NCBI RefSeq assembly: GCF_040436345.1
Contig: NC_133216.1
Coordinates: forward strand, 18,667,292 to 18,731,291
Reading direction: 5' to 3'
Length of the DNA: 64,000 nt
Source of the DNA: Pagrus major
Lineage: Eukaryota > Chordata > Actinopteri > Spariformes > Sparidae
Position 1 is the first letter of the stretch; each line of letters starts with the position of its first letter. A program made the position numbers and the translations under genes. Below the pieces are notes generated by a model that did not search any database, was not told where the DNA came from, and was given only the letters and a program-made list of their open reading frames with translations. Of this stretch, positions 1-12,886 are shown piece by piece.

Positions 1-3000
1 TCACTATTGTTTTATTTATAGGTCTATTTTCATCCTCTGTTTGCTCACCACCGTTGTCTCCACAAGTGATGATGCTCTTTGTAGATTTTTCATGAAGCAA
101 TCTGTCTAGACTGTGGTATATATGAAAAACACACATTTCACATCACCACAAGTTCTCTCACTACAAAACAAATACCGTCTTCACAGAGGGTAATATTGTT
201 GTAACCCGCACCATATCTCGCTTGTCATAAGAGCAGATTTTGAACGCAGTGCTGCCTTTGACAAAAGGCCATCATTGTGGCACTATGTATACTGCATAGG
301 CCTCTTGCAATTCAATTTCTTTCACTCATCCACATCTACAGATAAAACCAAAACAACACAACTGCAATATTGAAAATGTGTTACAGCTTCATGATTAAGG
401 TAAAAGTGTGCTCTTATTCAGCAAAAAGAAGGGCAGGTGGGTGTATGAAAAGCTAACTCAATGTTACCAAATGTGTATGAGGTGAATGATTTGTATGAGG
501 CTTGCTTATTTTTATGGTTTGCACTGGGTGATGCGTGTGTGCATGTGTGTGTAGCTGTTGAGGCAGACATAAGGGTATGGGGGATTTAGCTGGATTGAGG
601 ACACCAAATTGACTCCCTGAGTCCACCAACTCGCCATCGTTTTCTCCACTCTCTCTCTCCCTCTCTCTCTCTTTCTCTTATCCTCTCTCCTAAGACTAGT
701 CCAGCTAAAATGCTGTCTCAGAGGATTAAAAACACTGCCCTTTCTCTTTCATTCTTTCTGTCTGCCTCCCCTTTCTTTCTTTTTCTTTCTCTCTTTGTTT
801 TTTTTTATCTTTCCCCTTTTACCTTTTATAATTGGTCAACACATAGGCTGACAGCACTTCTAGATGGCAACTTGTGCATGTGTGTTTGAGTGTGTGCGCT
901 GATTAAAGCCAGCCTGTGGATTAATTAGGGTAAATAACCTCAGAGCAGATTGTGGGATTTAAGAGTTAAAATCTACTGTAGGCTTTGAGCAGGAAAATGT
1001 GTGTCTGTCATCTGCGTATGTGTTTCATTTTGATCACACTTTCCTTTTCTGTAGTATTCAGTGATATCAAAGATGATTTATGAAGGTTTTTTTTAGTTGG
1101 CATGACATTAGCACCTTAGCAAAAGTCTAGCCAAGTGATCTACATAGTCTACAAATCTACTGGCTAGCTTCCTACTGTAGTCTTTCACGCACTGTTTACA
1201 GGCGTCCCTGCAGTTAGAAAGTCTGCGTTCTGACCCTGGATGGGGACAGGTCAATAATTGCTTCTTCCTGTGGAAATCCCTGCTGCATGATTATTATTAG
1301 TGTGTAGCCAGCCAGGGACACATTTGTTACAAGAACAACAGTTTGACATATCAATAAAGTATTGGGTTAGTTAACTATGGGGGGCTGCAACTAACAATTA
1401 TTTTCAGTATCAATTAAAACTCAAAAGTCAAAAACTCAGTGACACATCTACTGCACTGATAAAGGACCACGCTTTTACCATAAGCTTTAACTACATTATG
1501 TCTGTATAAAGCTGCATAAGACGCAGACAAAAATAAATAATACGTGCACATTTCCTTCCTGTATTCTTCTGATATGGGCTACATGCAAACTCAGACCCAC
1601 AGATCAGTCATTTCAGTGGTATTGGTGAAGACAGTTGGCAGTTTGGCCAGCTGCTGCCTTTTTGCACCTCAGGTACTGCTCTGCTGAAACAACAGCTGGT
1701 TCTGACAACAGCAACAGTGGTCAAAGTCAGTGTGTACTGAACAGCTATCTTGTTTCTGATGTTCAGATAACCCTACTCCTTTTGATTTGTAATGACAACC
1801 TTACTTGGACTGCACCAAATGTCATTTTTGTACATTTGAAGCTTCTACTGAGGTTTTCTAATGAAGCTTTAATTGTCTGTCAGCATATTTTATGACGTCA
1901 TGACCTGAAAAAAATGGCAATAGACAAGTTTTGTCTTCAATGTATCATTATGAAGTATATGTTGATTGCACAGTGTAATGGCTTTAAAATAATGACACCA
2001 TCTGCATTTAGACTGGTTCCCTATAAAACTCACCTTCACTATGCAATTTTGTCTGCCACCGGGCATGAAATCTCCCGGGTAAATGAAGGCTGACTGCCAA
2101 TCCAGTCAGGCTTGCAGCCTGGCACCATTTCTATCTGTTTTCATGTCTCCATTAGAGACTAAATGAATGAATAAACTCACGTTTTTCTCATGTTGTTAGT
2201 AGTTTTTACAATAACGAAGCCAACAGTAATACCATTTGTAAACGCTAAATATCCATCATATTAAATAAGTTAGACCCTTTTTTTTAATCAAATCAACTTT
2301 CTTTAGAAAATACAACTGCACCAAACTGGCAATTTCTTTAACTCTTTCTACAGTCGTTGAAAGTGGTGACATCTTGATGGAGCACTGAGTGCCAAGCAAA
2401 TGCAGATACATAAGACATGTTTTGCAATTTGTGGCAAGCGGAGGAGCAAACGTTTTTTGACTAGAGGGAAATTGTTATTTTCGAAAAGGCTTAAGGCCAA
2501 CAAATATAAGTTGAAGCAGTATACATTATTATTATTATTATAAATTAGTATAAATATTAATATTGTTACTGCACTTGAGCCCAATCGTAATCTCCAACTG
2601 TGCAGAAATACTGGATTTTAACAGAATGACTAGACATTAAAAGCTTCAAAGTTTCCAACTATGTGGTATAGCCCAAAGTCTTACAAAAATATCAATCTCT
2701 ACAATGAGGTCAGATGAGAGCCACATCACAAACAGAGACACTAAGGGGACCTCAGTGTCTTGCTCAAGGGCACATTGACTAAACAGATGCTTGTTGCTGC
2801 AGGGGGCTTGAGTCCAGGCCTCTCAAATAAAAAGGCAGTCTCCCTGCACCAACCTGCTGCTCCTGATTTTACCACCACGAGAACGTGTCATCAGGAATAA
2901 TTACAAAACATTAAAAGCTAGAGGGACGTACTGAGAAAACACTGCAGGTAGCGTCTTTCAACCACGAGGATGACAAAGCCAATTTGAAGATCTTTACCCA

Positions 3001-3884
3001 GTGGCATGTAGCTCCATCCCTCACTGACTAAAAGAACTAACACATTGTGGTTGCATATGCTAAACTGGCTCTCCCTCTCTCCCACAAGTGAGACCGGGGC
3101 CTTGTTCGCTCTCCAAAACCCAGCAGCAACAAGGCAATCTGTTCTCAAACAGCTGGAGCTGCCCCCAGGAGTGAGGGGGGGGGGAAGCAAGAGAGGAACG
3201 AAAGGGAGAAAAGAGGTGGAGAAAGTGTGAAAATGAGAAAGAGAGAGAAAGACGGGGAAGGAGGCAGAAAAGACAGCATTAGAGAGTTTGCTGTCATAAA
3301 TAATCAATGCTTAGTCAACACAGAAAATGAGAGCGTGTGAAGGAACCAGGGTTTCCTCCCTTTGCCAAATCCGAAAGGGAAAACTGCCAGACTCACACAC
3401 GTCATGAGTAAACAGAGCTGAGCCAAATGAGAAAGAAAGATATGAAGACGCAGAAAAAGATTGTCAAAGCAAAAGAGACGGGGGAGAAAAAAAGGGAACC
3501 AAGGGAGAAGGAGAAAAGATGACAGAGAGAGATACAGCATGAAATTTGGGAAAGAAGAAAGAGAGAAAGAACGAAACTGAGGCGGAGAGCAGGAAGAGGG
3601 CAGCAGGAAATTCCTTCGTCATTTTCTCGACCCTTTGTCCTCCAAAAACTGGAATATGACAATACTCCTCCTCCTCTTTTTCTTTCCCATGCCACTCCTC
3701 CTTCACTTACTTTCCTTCCTTCTTTTCATGCATGGCAGTATCCCATGTGTGCATGGCGTGCACATCACAGTCAGCAATGATGACTAGATTTAAAATCATC
3801 TGGCAGCTGGCGGGCTTATTGCTCAGTTATTTCACCGTGGATGAGAACTGTTAGCGCACGCATGTGATGCAGATGTGTACGTAC
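1..3884. other. fchsd2: fchsd2 intron 2 (partial; runs off the left edge)
   Basis: No further fchsd2 exon could be found below 3885, so this stretch is read as the start of a long intron 2. It holds pyrimidine-rich runs (640-830), a long purine-rich tract on the plus strand (about 3170-3600) and a fragment of the GCTGCAACTAAC repeat family near 1384. Open frames inside the purine tract are compositional and are not called. Confidence 0.6.
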
Positions 3885-3982
3885 CTCATGTCTTCCAGCA
3901 GGTCACATTCAGTCTGGTGTTTAAAGTGCAGCCTTGTCATCTGCTCTGTGTGTGTGTTTTTCAGCTCCTGTGTCACTTTGAC
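3885..3982 (-). CDS. fchsd2: fchsd2 coding exon 2 (start of F-BAR)
   Basis: The acceptor is a short pyrimidine run ending TAG; the donor is GTACGTAC. It encodes 32 codons plus 2 nt. The family pattern ELKN, EQMT, KHQ, EC, LLEDM is clear. Around residues 16-19 the fish reads T-H-T where human reads I-Q-V, produced by a short ACACACAC run inside the exon. Confidence 0.9.
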
Positions 3983-6912
3983 CTAGAGGAAACAAAAACA
4001 CTTCAAGTAAAGGATTTGGCATTTATTCATGCTGCTGAGTGTTGGTTCATATTCCCTTACAGAAAACTAAACTCTACAGCAAATCATTGATCCTTCTGTA
4101 TTAATATGTTGATAACAATGAGATATAAAACAAGATTTTGGTGATCATGAGCCACCCAAAGTGCCATGAACTACTTTTAAAGGAACTTAAAAGGTTTCAA
4201 GACTCACAAAGATTACACATATGATAAAGTGACTGCTGTATTTACTTTGACAATATTTCTATCATTGGCAATTTATCAGTATCTGTAAAGTTATAGCTGA
4301 TAAATAGAGCAGATAATAACAATCCAACCAGCCAACCAGCGAAACATCTACACACTCAATAGGTGACAGTTGGCACCTTTAAAGTTAACTTGTGATCTGA
4401 CAATAAACAAATAGAAGAAGAAGAGGAAAAACAAATCTACATTTTAATATAACAAATCTTATTAGAGCTATGGACAACTACACCATCCATCTTTTGGCCT
4501 TTCTTGGTCTAAAGTGTGCATATACTACATGTTGTGAACTTTTAAAATACAGAAAGGTGAATAAACCTGCCTGGAAGTCATATACACGTTAATAAATAAT
4601 GATTTTTTTTCCTCATTGATCGTATCACCCAGCCAGTTTTATATTAAATGTTGCATGAAATCACCAAAAGTCACACGCCAACGTGACAAACACAGTACTA
4701 TTATTCAGTTGTACTGTAACTAACGGTTATTTTCAAATGAAATGTTTCTATGAAGCCAAAAAGTGCACATATAAGTCAGATATATTTGATTTAAAATGAT
4801 CTGCAACACAGAAAATAAGTAAATCCTTACTTTTGAGGAGATAGAAACAGCAAATATTTGACATATCATTTTAGTATTCTTAAGTGCACTGAATGTACTG
4901 AGCAAAACATCAAGGACACACTCTTTTCATCAGATGCAATGAGGAGGTGAATGTAGGTAAAAGGCATCGCTCTGCTGAGATTTCTTTCATTGAATCCCTG
5001 ACATGTTGTCACAAAGGAGTTGATGGAGATAAAGACAGAAAAGTCAGAGAAAGATTTTTTAACTCTGACATGTAGACTTTGACATTTCGGGTTATATCTC
5101 AAGTTCTGGATGTATTTTAAATGAAGGCTTTGGCTCCTGAGTCACTGTGGTCTACACACACAGCCACACACACATAATTTAACCCCCATCAATCAATCTA
5201 TCTGCCAAACACTTGTCAGTGTGCTCAGCCGTAGAGTCACCTGAAAATCGCACACACACACACACACTCCCATCAGTAATCCATCAATGTAACAATCAGT
5301 GTCGGGGTTTTGTCAGACTTTCGAGAGGCTGGAGGCGACTTTCTGCACTTAGAGGTGACTGAAGACACTTTAACAGCCCATAGCAGCATTTAACCAGCTC
5401 CATGTGCATTAGGAAAAGATGCTGATTGTATCCCCTCCGACCCAAATACATTTGGGTGGTCAGACCAGAGGCTATGGCCTGCACTCAATCACACAGCTTT
5501 GTGCAAAAACAGACAGAGCTCACCCTTAAAATGCACACAAACAAGCACAAACACACGCACACACTCCTGCCAACACATACAGAGTCACTGTGATGGTCTT
5601 TGTGTATTGTCGGGTGAATTCCATCAGCTATTCATCAGCGTAACAGTGGGCAAATTCATGACTGTTCTAGACAAAACAATCAACAACATAACACACACCA
5701 CACTGGCACACATACCAACACACACTGCAGAGCTCCTTTCTTTCATGTGCTGCCTCTTTGAAGATAAGGAGGGAGTGGTTCATTACATTATCAGGGGCAA
5801 AATTACTTCACTGGATTTCACCTTCTATCACTCAGCAGAAACCACAGGGAGAGATGGGGAGAAGGGCAAGAGCAAAGGGTGACAGAGGGAGGGAGGGGGA
5901 CAAAGTGAGAGGAAGAATATGATGGGTGAGAAAGAAGGGAGAGAAGGGAAGATGGCGAGAGTGAGAAAGAGAGATGATCAGCAAGAAGAAGAAAGCATCA
6001 GTGGAAAAGATGGATATGGGGATGTTAATTATAGGCAAAGTAAAAGAGATATTCTGTATAGTAAAGGTCATGTTAAAGGAAAGAGCTTAGCTGCTGGAGC
6101 TTTAGCTGATGCAGCAGATAGATCCATACTGCTTAGAAAGTGGCTCCTGTTATGTATGGCTGCAACTAACGATTATCTTCATTATCAGTCAATCCGCCGA
6201 TTATTTTCAGTATAAATCGATTAATAGTTAAGCCTATAAAGTGTCAGAAATTGTGGAAAATGCTTATCACAATTTCCCAGAGCCCAAAGTGATGTCTTCT
6301 GTCCAACCAACAGCCCATAACCCAAAAACTCTTCATATACTATGATATATGGCAAAGAAAAGCAGCAAATGATACATTTAAGAAGCTGGAAGCAGCATAA
6401 ACAATGATTGAAACGACTGATTGACTATCAATTAATGTTGTTTCTCCCAACTAATCGATTGATTGACTTATCATTGTAGCTCTAGCGTTATGTAACCAAA
6501 ACATCAACGCACATTTTACACAGTGGTTCTGATGTATATGTCCCCACCTGTATGTATGGGGTAGGGCGATATGACTTAAAATCTATCAAGACAAATTAAA
6601 TCAGATTTGCCTCAATGACAAAAAATGTACAACAGCTGTTGCATGTCCTTTTTAACATGATGGCTCGCTTCTGATATGTTTGTACGTGTTGATTACAGTC
6701 TGGCCAGTAAAAAATACTGGGCTGCTGATTTGATGGTTGAACTTCCTGTTAAATGCCATTGGTTGATTCACTTCGGTCATCTTATACATTTATACATTTA
6801 TTGAAAATTGAGAAATAAGTGGACTTGGTGAGTTAACACCTTGATAATATCAATAATTTGATATCTCTAAGCCAAATCAATACATCAGCTCCACAATATA
6901 TGGCCTAAAAAT

Positions 6913-6966
<54 letters not shown>

Positions 6967-8448
6967 TTCTAAAATATTTTTTGGAGCAATTTACTGCCTT
7001 TGTTCAACCTCATTAGCAGCCATCTTTAATTTAGTAGCACATGAAACTAATATATGAGAGTCAAACGAGCTCAGTCTGTAAGCAGATGTGCTGAGACACA
7101 GACAAAACACTTAAGGGGCTGCATGTCGCACTGGGAGAGAAATTATTAGTATCCAACAGCCAAATACTGATACACTGGCTGTGGTGCTGTGGGCTCACTG
7201 CACTGACTGTGCCAGCCACACTGGCAGGGGGTAACACATCAGTATCTTGCAAATTCTGTTTTATCCGTGGTAGTATTCGCACTGAAAATTGAATAGGAAA
7301 GATACTGACAGCTGACAAATGGGATCTTACAAAATGAATATATGGCCGTAATGGTGCACTTGATCGCACACACAGTGGAGCAAGAGGACTCTACAGCCTC
7401 ACTGATGAAAGGACCTGTTCAAGTGTGTGTGCATGTGTTTTACAGACATGATATGACATGTTCAGGCTCAGTCTGTGTGTAGAAAACCCAGAGCTTAAAT
7501 GGCACTGGGGGAATATGTGGTAATTAAGAGAAAACTGTGCAGAGGTTCACAGGCGGCTAATTGGCTCTCATGCATCTATTTCAGGACAACACACACAGTG
7601 AATAGAAAAGCAATGGGCAAGCAACTTCCAACACACACACTCTCACACCCACTGGGTACCAAGCTATAGGGGACTGTGGTCTCTTCTCAGCCCATACATA
7701 ATCAATAAGTCAGTCTCAGACATGTCTCTGCCAGCATGTCTCCTCAGTGTGTGTGTGTGTGTTTAGCTCGCTCAGGCTTTGATGAAATGATGTGACCCTG
7801 GACGGACTGAAGGTCTTTGAGACAAGAAGCGTCACAACGTGGAGAAACGACAGCTTTTTGTTGTGCTGTCTGGTCGACTGTTGTCACAATTTCAGGATGG
7901 GCTAACATAAGTTAGCAAAAAATAACACCGGTGCTACACGACATTGACGTTGAATTGTTGACCGTGTTAATTGCTGTAGCATCTTTAGCCACAAGTCAAC
8001 GTGCAAATGCTATTGTACATTTCCAATTAAAGTTATTATTAAGAACAATTACAATATCATATTGTCTTTCTAGCCTGTTATTTTTGCTTTAGCGACATAA
8101 AACGTCTCATGTTAGCTCGCCTAGCGTTTTCGAGCTAACGTTATTTGACGTCTGACGGCTCGCGCTATAACGGCTGGACAGATGCATAATAATGTCACTA
8201 GGTTACCGACTAACCTAGCTAGCAAACGCTGCTAATGTATGCTAGCAAAGGTCTTTTTTTAATATGATTCTCCCCTTTTATTTTCTCAAGTCTTGCAGCG
8301 TTAGACGCGTTTGGTGTGGTTAGAACAACACAATAACCACAGCTAAGGTTACTTACACTGTTATCTGTCTGTCATTGTCTGCACAGCCCCGGCTACTAAC
8401 ACATAACGGACTCTGGAAATCACTCACCTTCCTCGGCGGCGGCTGCAT
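3885..8448 (-). CDS. fchsd2: FCHSD2-like F-BAR and double SH3 protein, first two coding exons
   Basis: Minus-strand gene, 5' part only. Coding exon 1 (8428-8448) encodes MQPPPRK and is followed by donor GTGAGTG. Exon 2 (3885-3982, 98 nt) follows a TAG acceptor, begins VKVTQELKN, ends LLEDM plus two bases of an Arg codon, and is followed by donor GTACGT. These join in frame and match the N-terminus of human FCHSD2 as I remember it. FCHSD2 is a cytoplasmic F-BAR protein with two SH3 domains that promotes actin assembly at clathrin-coated pits. Only the start of the F-BAR region is here; the rest lies left of the window. Intron 1 is about 4.4 kb. Its position head to head with the P2Y gene matches the FCHSD2-P2RY2 arrangement in tetrapods. 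Confidence 0.9.
6157..6483. mobile_element. Miniature element beginning GGCTGCAACTAACGATTA
   Basis: The ends are imperfectly inverted: GGCTGCAACTAACGATTATC on the left, and CTAATCGATTGATTGAC then TCATTGTAGCTCTA on the right. Many ATCGATTAA motifs occur inside. A second diverged copy is at 50331-50640 and fragments are near 1384 and 4713. It looks like a non-autonomous hAT-type element common in fish genomes; the class is from memory. Confidence 0.6.
6913..6966. repeat. GATA/TAGA tetranucleotide microsatellite
   Basis: About 13 uninterrupted units of TAGA. Confidence 0.97.
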
Positions 8449-8960
8449 TTTGGAGTATTGACATGAATGGTATTTCCCTTGTGAGATGTATTGTAATTCC
8501 AGGAGGAAATCCAAGTCAGTGTGGGACTAATATTTTGTTTCCTCAAACAAAAAAATCCTCCCCTCCAGACGACATAGGGAGGAAAGACGGGAGTTAAATT
8601 TGTACTCCGGCGGCCATGATTGATGATAAATGGCTGGTTTATACAGAGCAGAAACTGAAGCTACGAGGAGAGACTCAACACACTTGTGTTGGTTGCTGCT
8701 GCCACTACTAGAGGACTAGTGTGTGTACTGTACTGTGTTGGGAAGCAGGAGAGCAGACAGGCGGAGAGGAGAAAAGCAGAGGGAAGGGAAGGGATGGAGG
8801 GGAGGGGGTATTAACGGGGATCCCCTTCACAAACCCGGCTCAATGGCTCCCTGATGCGGCGAAGAGCGGGAGCGCACCACGGTCTGTGGTGGAAAAAACA
8901 CCCGGAACAAAAAAACATCCTTTTTGTTCTGCCTGGCGTCGACAGAAACCTCGATTAACG
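8350..8960 (-). promoter_or_regulatory. fchsd2: fchsd2 promoter and 5' UTR region
   Basis: This block has more CpG than its flanks and directly precedes the fchsd2 start codon at 8448. No TATA box is convincing and the transcription start cannot be fixed. A 186-codon open frame on the plus strand (8721-9281) lies here and is judged a chance frame. Confidence 0.5.
8428..8448 (-). CDS. fchsd2: fchsd2 coding exon 1
   Basis: Seven codons, ATG to AAG, ending exactly at donor GTGAGTG. A second ATG lies upstream at about 8463 in another frame; that frame would read MSILQNAAAAEE and does not match the family. The downstream ATG is chosen because MQPPPRK followed by VKVTQE is the FCHSD2 start. Confidence 0.9.
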
Positions 8961-9580
8961 CTTGTGCAAATGTGTTTCACACCGAATAAGAGGACGAGAA
9001 GGATGTTAGCTACAAAATGGGATTGTTTATTTACTGAGAATTGGGGGGTGGGTTTTTTTCCGAGCACGCTCAAGGAGAAAAAGCCCGACACTGACAGGAG
9101 GCTGCCGCGTCCCGCAGACCTGCATAGCAACAAGAAACCGCAGTCGATCAAAGAAAAATCGATCAGGGACCAGGACGAAGAGCAGTATTTAAAAAAGATA
9201 CAGATAAACGAGCAAACTAAATACATCTTACCACATTTTACACGCTTAATGATATTAATCCAGAAAAAATATTTTTATTAACCTATCATCCTAAATCAGC
9301 TGAAATAATAAGCCATGTGATATCAGACACTCACAATTATTCATAGTAGGCTATTGTGTTCTTTATAAAAAAAAAAATCCACGGGGTATCAGCGAGTAGA
9401 CGGGATAAAATGGGGTCATTGGGTTCATTCAAAGTGGGTGCTGAGTGAACAATTAAAGGAATACATTACAAAGGGAGGGTGTCTGAAACCCTTGTAATGA
9501 GTTGGCACCAGCAGCTGGTTTGATAAAGGGCCTGCATGCATTTGTGCAGCCTGCATATGTAGGTTTGTGTGCGAGGTGTG

Positions 9581-9660
<80 letters not shown>

Positions 9661-9661
9661 T
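9581..9661. repeat. GATA microsatellite (about 20 units)
   Basis: Perfect tetranucleotide array. The apparent open frame across it on the minus strand (repeated Tyr-Leu-Ser-Ile) is an artefact. Confidence 0.98.
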
Positions 9662-10637
9662 GTGTTAGCCCCTGTTAAGTCGAAATTGACATTGCCAAAA
9701 CCTCTCAAGGTTAACGCTTGTTACTGATGTGAACAATTGCAGTCATTGTTATTGTTGCCCAGAAACACTTCTACCCACATTACTAGTGCCACTAATGCCA
9801 AACTACAGCATATTGTTACATGGTTGGCCAGTTTCGGAGTAACTCTGTCTTACAAAAAGAGTTTTTTAACTCATGCCTCCTACGTGCCATGGCCAAGGTT
9901 AAGGTTAAGGGCTGTGTAATCATTGATATACAGAGTTTCTGGAGCAGGTAAGACATTAAGTGTTCCTTCGCACCTTTCCTCCAACACTTGCATTCACAGA
10001 AAACTAACACACATAACATTCTGCCAGTGGCAAAAGGAAAATGGCCTACGGCGAATGTTGGAACACATTGAGTTTGTTAGGATCCAGCCAGGATGCTTTT
10101 GGTTTATGATTCCTCTTAGGAGCAGCTTTAGGCCATACTAAGGTAAGACGTTTTTAAAGTAAAAACTCAAGGACCTCAACTCAGAGTGCAAAAAGGAGCA
10201 GAGACAGTAGTTCATCTCACACATGGTATATTTGCCTGAAACTTCATGGGTTAAAAGTCATGTTGTTCATCAGTACGACTGTCAGGCCCACTGTATTTTG
10301 TTGAAGGACACACACAAAGACCACATTTTAATGTTTTTGATTGCATCTCAATCCTTGCTGACAAAATCGCATCACTTTGTGTTGAAAAGTGGTGGAGACA
10401 TAAAGGCTAAGATGTAAAAAAAAAAAAACATTTTAAAATGGTTTCAGCATATGCAATTTTAGACAACGTAACGAGGGGATCGTAAAATGCATAATGGTGC
10501 ATTAAAAATAACTTTTAGCACATTTAAATCAATCATTTTAAAAGGTAAAGCAGACGGAATTGGTCATTTCAAAAAGTGGTGGAGACAGTGTGAAGTGTAA
10601 ATGACTTTTATGAAGCCGTAGCTGTGAATTTGTATAG

Positions 10638-10638
<1 letters not shown>

Positions 10639-10688
<50 letters not shown>
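10639..10688. repeat. GAAA microsatellite
   Basis: About 12 perfect GAAA/AAAG units. Confidence 0.97.
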
Positions 10689-10854
10689 ACAAGAAATTGT
10701 TCTCTTATAGCTATTAACTATAGTAATGATAGCATGCATTAGCCCCAATAGGATTTTAGAACTACCTCTGTTCTTTACATTTTAACACTTCACAATGACA
10801 ACTTTCTGAATTTGCTTAGCTGAAAAAAATAATAAATATTTGATCAGTTCAAGG

Positions 10855-11092
10855 TGGTGAAAGTCTTGTTCGTGTCACTGTCCGTTTGGCCAACAGGCAG
10901 ACCAACAGCCTCAGGCCCAACCGCCGACGCACTGTATACAGGCTGCAGCTTGTCAGACAGGCTCACACCTCTACAAGCTTTCAACCACTCAGGTATCTTA
11001 GGAACGCATTCAGCCATCAGATACACACTGATTCGACACGTAAGATTGAGGATACTGGTTGACACGGGACAGCCTCTGAAAGACGATACAGT
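10855..11092 (+). other. Possible non-coding first exon of the P2Y gene
   Basis: A stretch of ordinary base composition, open on both strands, ends at a near-consensus plus-strand donor (GTGTGAGTAA, cut after 11092). It is in the right place and on the right strand to splice to the acceptor at 12535. No family match was recognised for its open frames. It is a candidate only. Confidence 0.25.
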
Positions 11093-12535
11093 GTGAGTAA
11101 TTTCATGATATAGGGGTTTTGTCTATGGGGGAAGGGGCTTTAGTGTATTTCTTGGGGCCAGTGTGGATACTTTTGCACGGCTAATTTAAAAAAACACAGG
11201 CTACTTATTCAATTCAGTTCAATTGAATTTATTTTATTTGTGTTGCCAAAGCACACTTCGATAATGCTGAGTAGTAAGTTGTGCACTGTTTGGTATGGCA
11301 TGCACACAGCAGGACAGAAGAATTTGAGGGAGTACAAAGGGGGCCCCTCTGTCTCAGGTCTGCTGTCTGTTAAATTCAACCTGCAGATGTTTTGAGGAGA
11401 AAAAAGGAGAGAGCAAAGGGTGCAGGGCGAGCAGGCCGCAATGTTTTTCATAAAGAGAAAATAATGTCAGAGAGAGAGCTGTAGGTTAACCCATCAGCCA
11501 ACGGAGAAAAAAGTAAGTCTGGTGGTATTTACTGTCTTATTTGCATGTAAGCTTTCGAGGCGCCGTGTAGCGTCACTGGTGTACACATGATTGGTTTCAA
11601 CTTGAGCATGTAAGGTAAACAGATTTGTAGCAGAAGAGAAAAGTAGAGTTAAGCAAGACAATGTAGCATGCATGCAAGCGGATAAAGCAGAAAGAAAGGT
11701 TTGAACAGGGTCTCAAAACAAGGTCTGGTTTGAGTTAAAAAGTTATTCGGCTGTCTCTCCCTCTACACAGCCGTGAGGTTTTGGAAAACTTTGACATGCA
11801 AAGCGCCAGAACGAGTGTTGTTTTTCTGCGCGAGAGCACAGCTGCACTTAAATTTGTAAAAAAAGTTGTTGCGACACAAGACTTTGCAAATCTTTGTATC
11901 TTCTGCAGCTCAGATTTGCTAAAATATTTAGAGCTATAAGGGAAAGTGGAGGCAGTTAGGCTAATAAGTGTGTCAATAATCTGCTGAGACATGGTGTCAA
12001 GGTGTCGTACTGTCTCATTAAGGAAACCGGTTGAGCCAGGTGGTAGCAACAGTAGCATTATTACATACAGTATATAGTACTACCCTATATGTTTAGCCTT
12101 AAAACCCACATCTTATTATATTTGCACAATTAATCATAGACTTGTTCATTCATTCAGCCAGAAACGGATTTAAGATAGCTTATGAAAATCAGCTATGATT
12201 ACCATTCAAGTTTCCTCTTCTCTCCCAGTTCTTCTCTCGTTTACTCAACCACCCACTCAGAAAGAAAAAGGCGATTAAAAGTCAGCCTTAAGATGATTTA
12301 CTTTCTGTGAAATGCACAATGACTCCAAAATGGGATGACTCATGCTATAAACTTGAGTGTGTTAATTTGATTGTGAAACGAGACGGCCAATTATGTTTGA
12401 GGACTGGATGACTTATACTGGACTGTGCTGCTGAGGCATGCCAAAGCGAATGACTTGGGGCATTTCCGGTGTCTCCATACTCATACTCGTATTCCATATT
12501 CATAATCTATCCTTTTCTACCTATTTGTTCCTCAG

Positions 12536-12886
12536 GTGTTCTCACAATCAAGATGGCCACCTTTGACAACGACACCGACTTCCTCAATGTCAGTGCCTTC
12601 TACTGTAAATTTGATGAAGATTTTAAATATATCCTCCTTCCTGTCAGCTATGCCCTGGTCTTTTTGGTCGGCCTGGCGCTGAACGCCACAGCGCTGTATG
12701 TGATTGTGTTCCGCACTAAGCGTTGGAAGCCCTCCACGATCTACATGTTCAACCTGACGATGTGTGACACCCTCTACGTCCTCACTCTGCCCTTCCTCAT
12801 CTATTACTACGCAGATGAGAACGACTGGCCCTTCAGTGAACCGCTCTGCAAGCTCATACGCTTCCTGTTTTACGCCAACTTATATG
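12536..12886 (+). CDS. p2ry2: P2Y gene first coding exon (N-terminus to TM3)
   Basis: The acceptor is a pyrimidine tract ending CTCAG at 12535. Coding starts at 12553 and runs through TM1, TM2 and the start of TM3, ending NLY plus one base. The donor GTACAGTT at 12887 is weak. Unspliced, the frame meets a stop at 12910-12912. Confidence 0.85.

Larger units (their letters stand above)
3983..8427 (-). other. fchsd2: fchsd2 intron 1
   Basis: A 4.4-kb intron with no coding signal. It contains CA-rich stretches (5150-5280, 5530-5720), a hAT-like miniature element (6157-6483), a GATA microsatellite (6913-6966) and a TG run near 7750. The last 400 bases grade into the CpG-richer promoter region. 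Confidence 0.75.
8961..12535. other. Intergenic region between fchsd2 and the P2Y receptor gene
   Basis: This region contains a GATA array (9581-9661), a GAAA array (10639-10688), a TTCAATTCAGTTCAATT-type fish repeat start near 11212, and no clear coding exon. The non-coding first exon or exons of the P2Y gene should be here, because the coding exon at 12536 begins at a splice acceptor. One candidate ends at 11092. Confidence 0.6.

Noticed and set aside
2918-3706. Overlapping minus-strand frames rich in Ser, Phe and Leu
   Set aside because: They arise from a purine-rich/pyrimidine-rich tract inside an intron; all three frames are open together, which indicates composition and not coding.
5499-5882. 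127-codon plus-strand frame
   Set aside because: Its N-terminal part is CA-repeat derived and it lies in fchsd2 intron 1.
8449-8465. Upstream ATG giving MSILQNAAAAEE as the fchsd2 start
   Set aside because: That frame does not continue into a family-like sequence; MQPPPRK joined to VKVTQE matches FCHSD2.
8721-9281. 186-codon open frame on the plus strand
   Set aside because: It starts with GTG, has no recognisable domain, sits in the GC-richer upstream region of fchsd2, and has a long open frame on the opposite strand as well.
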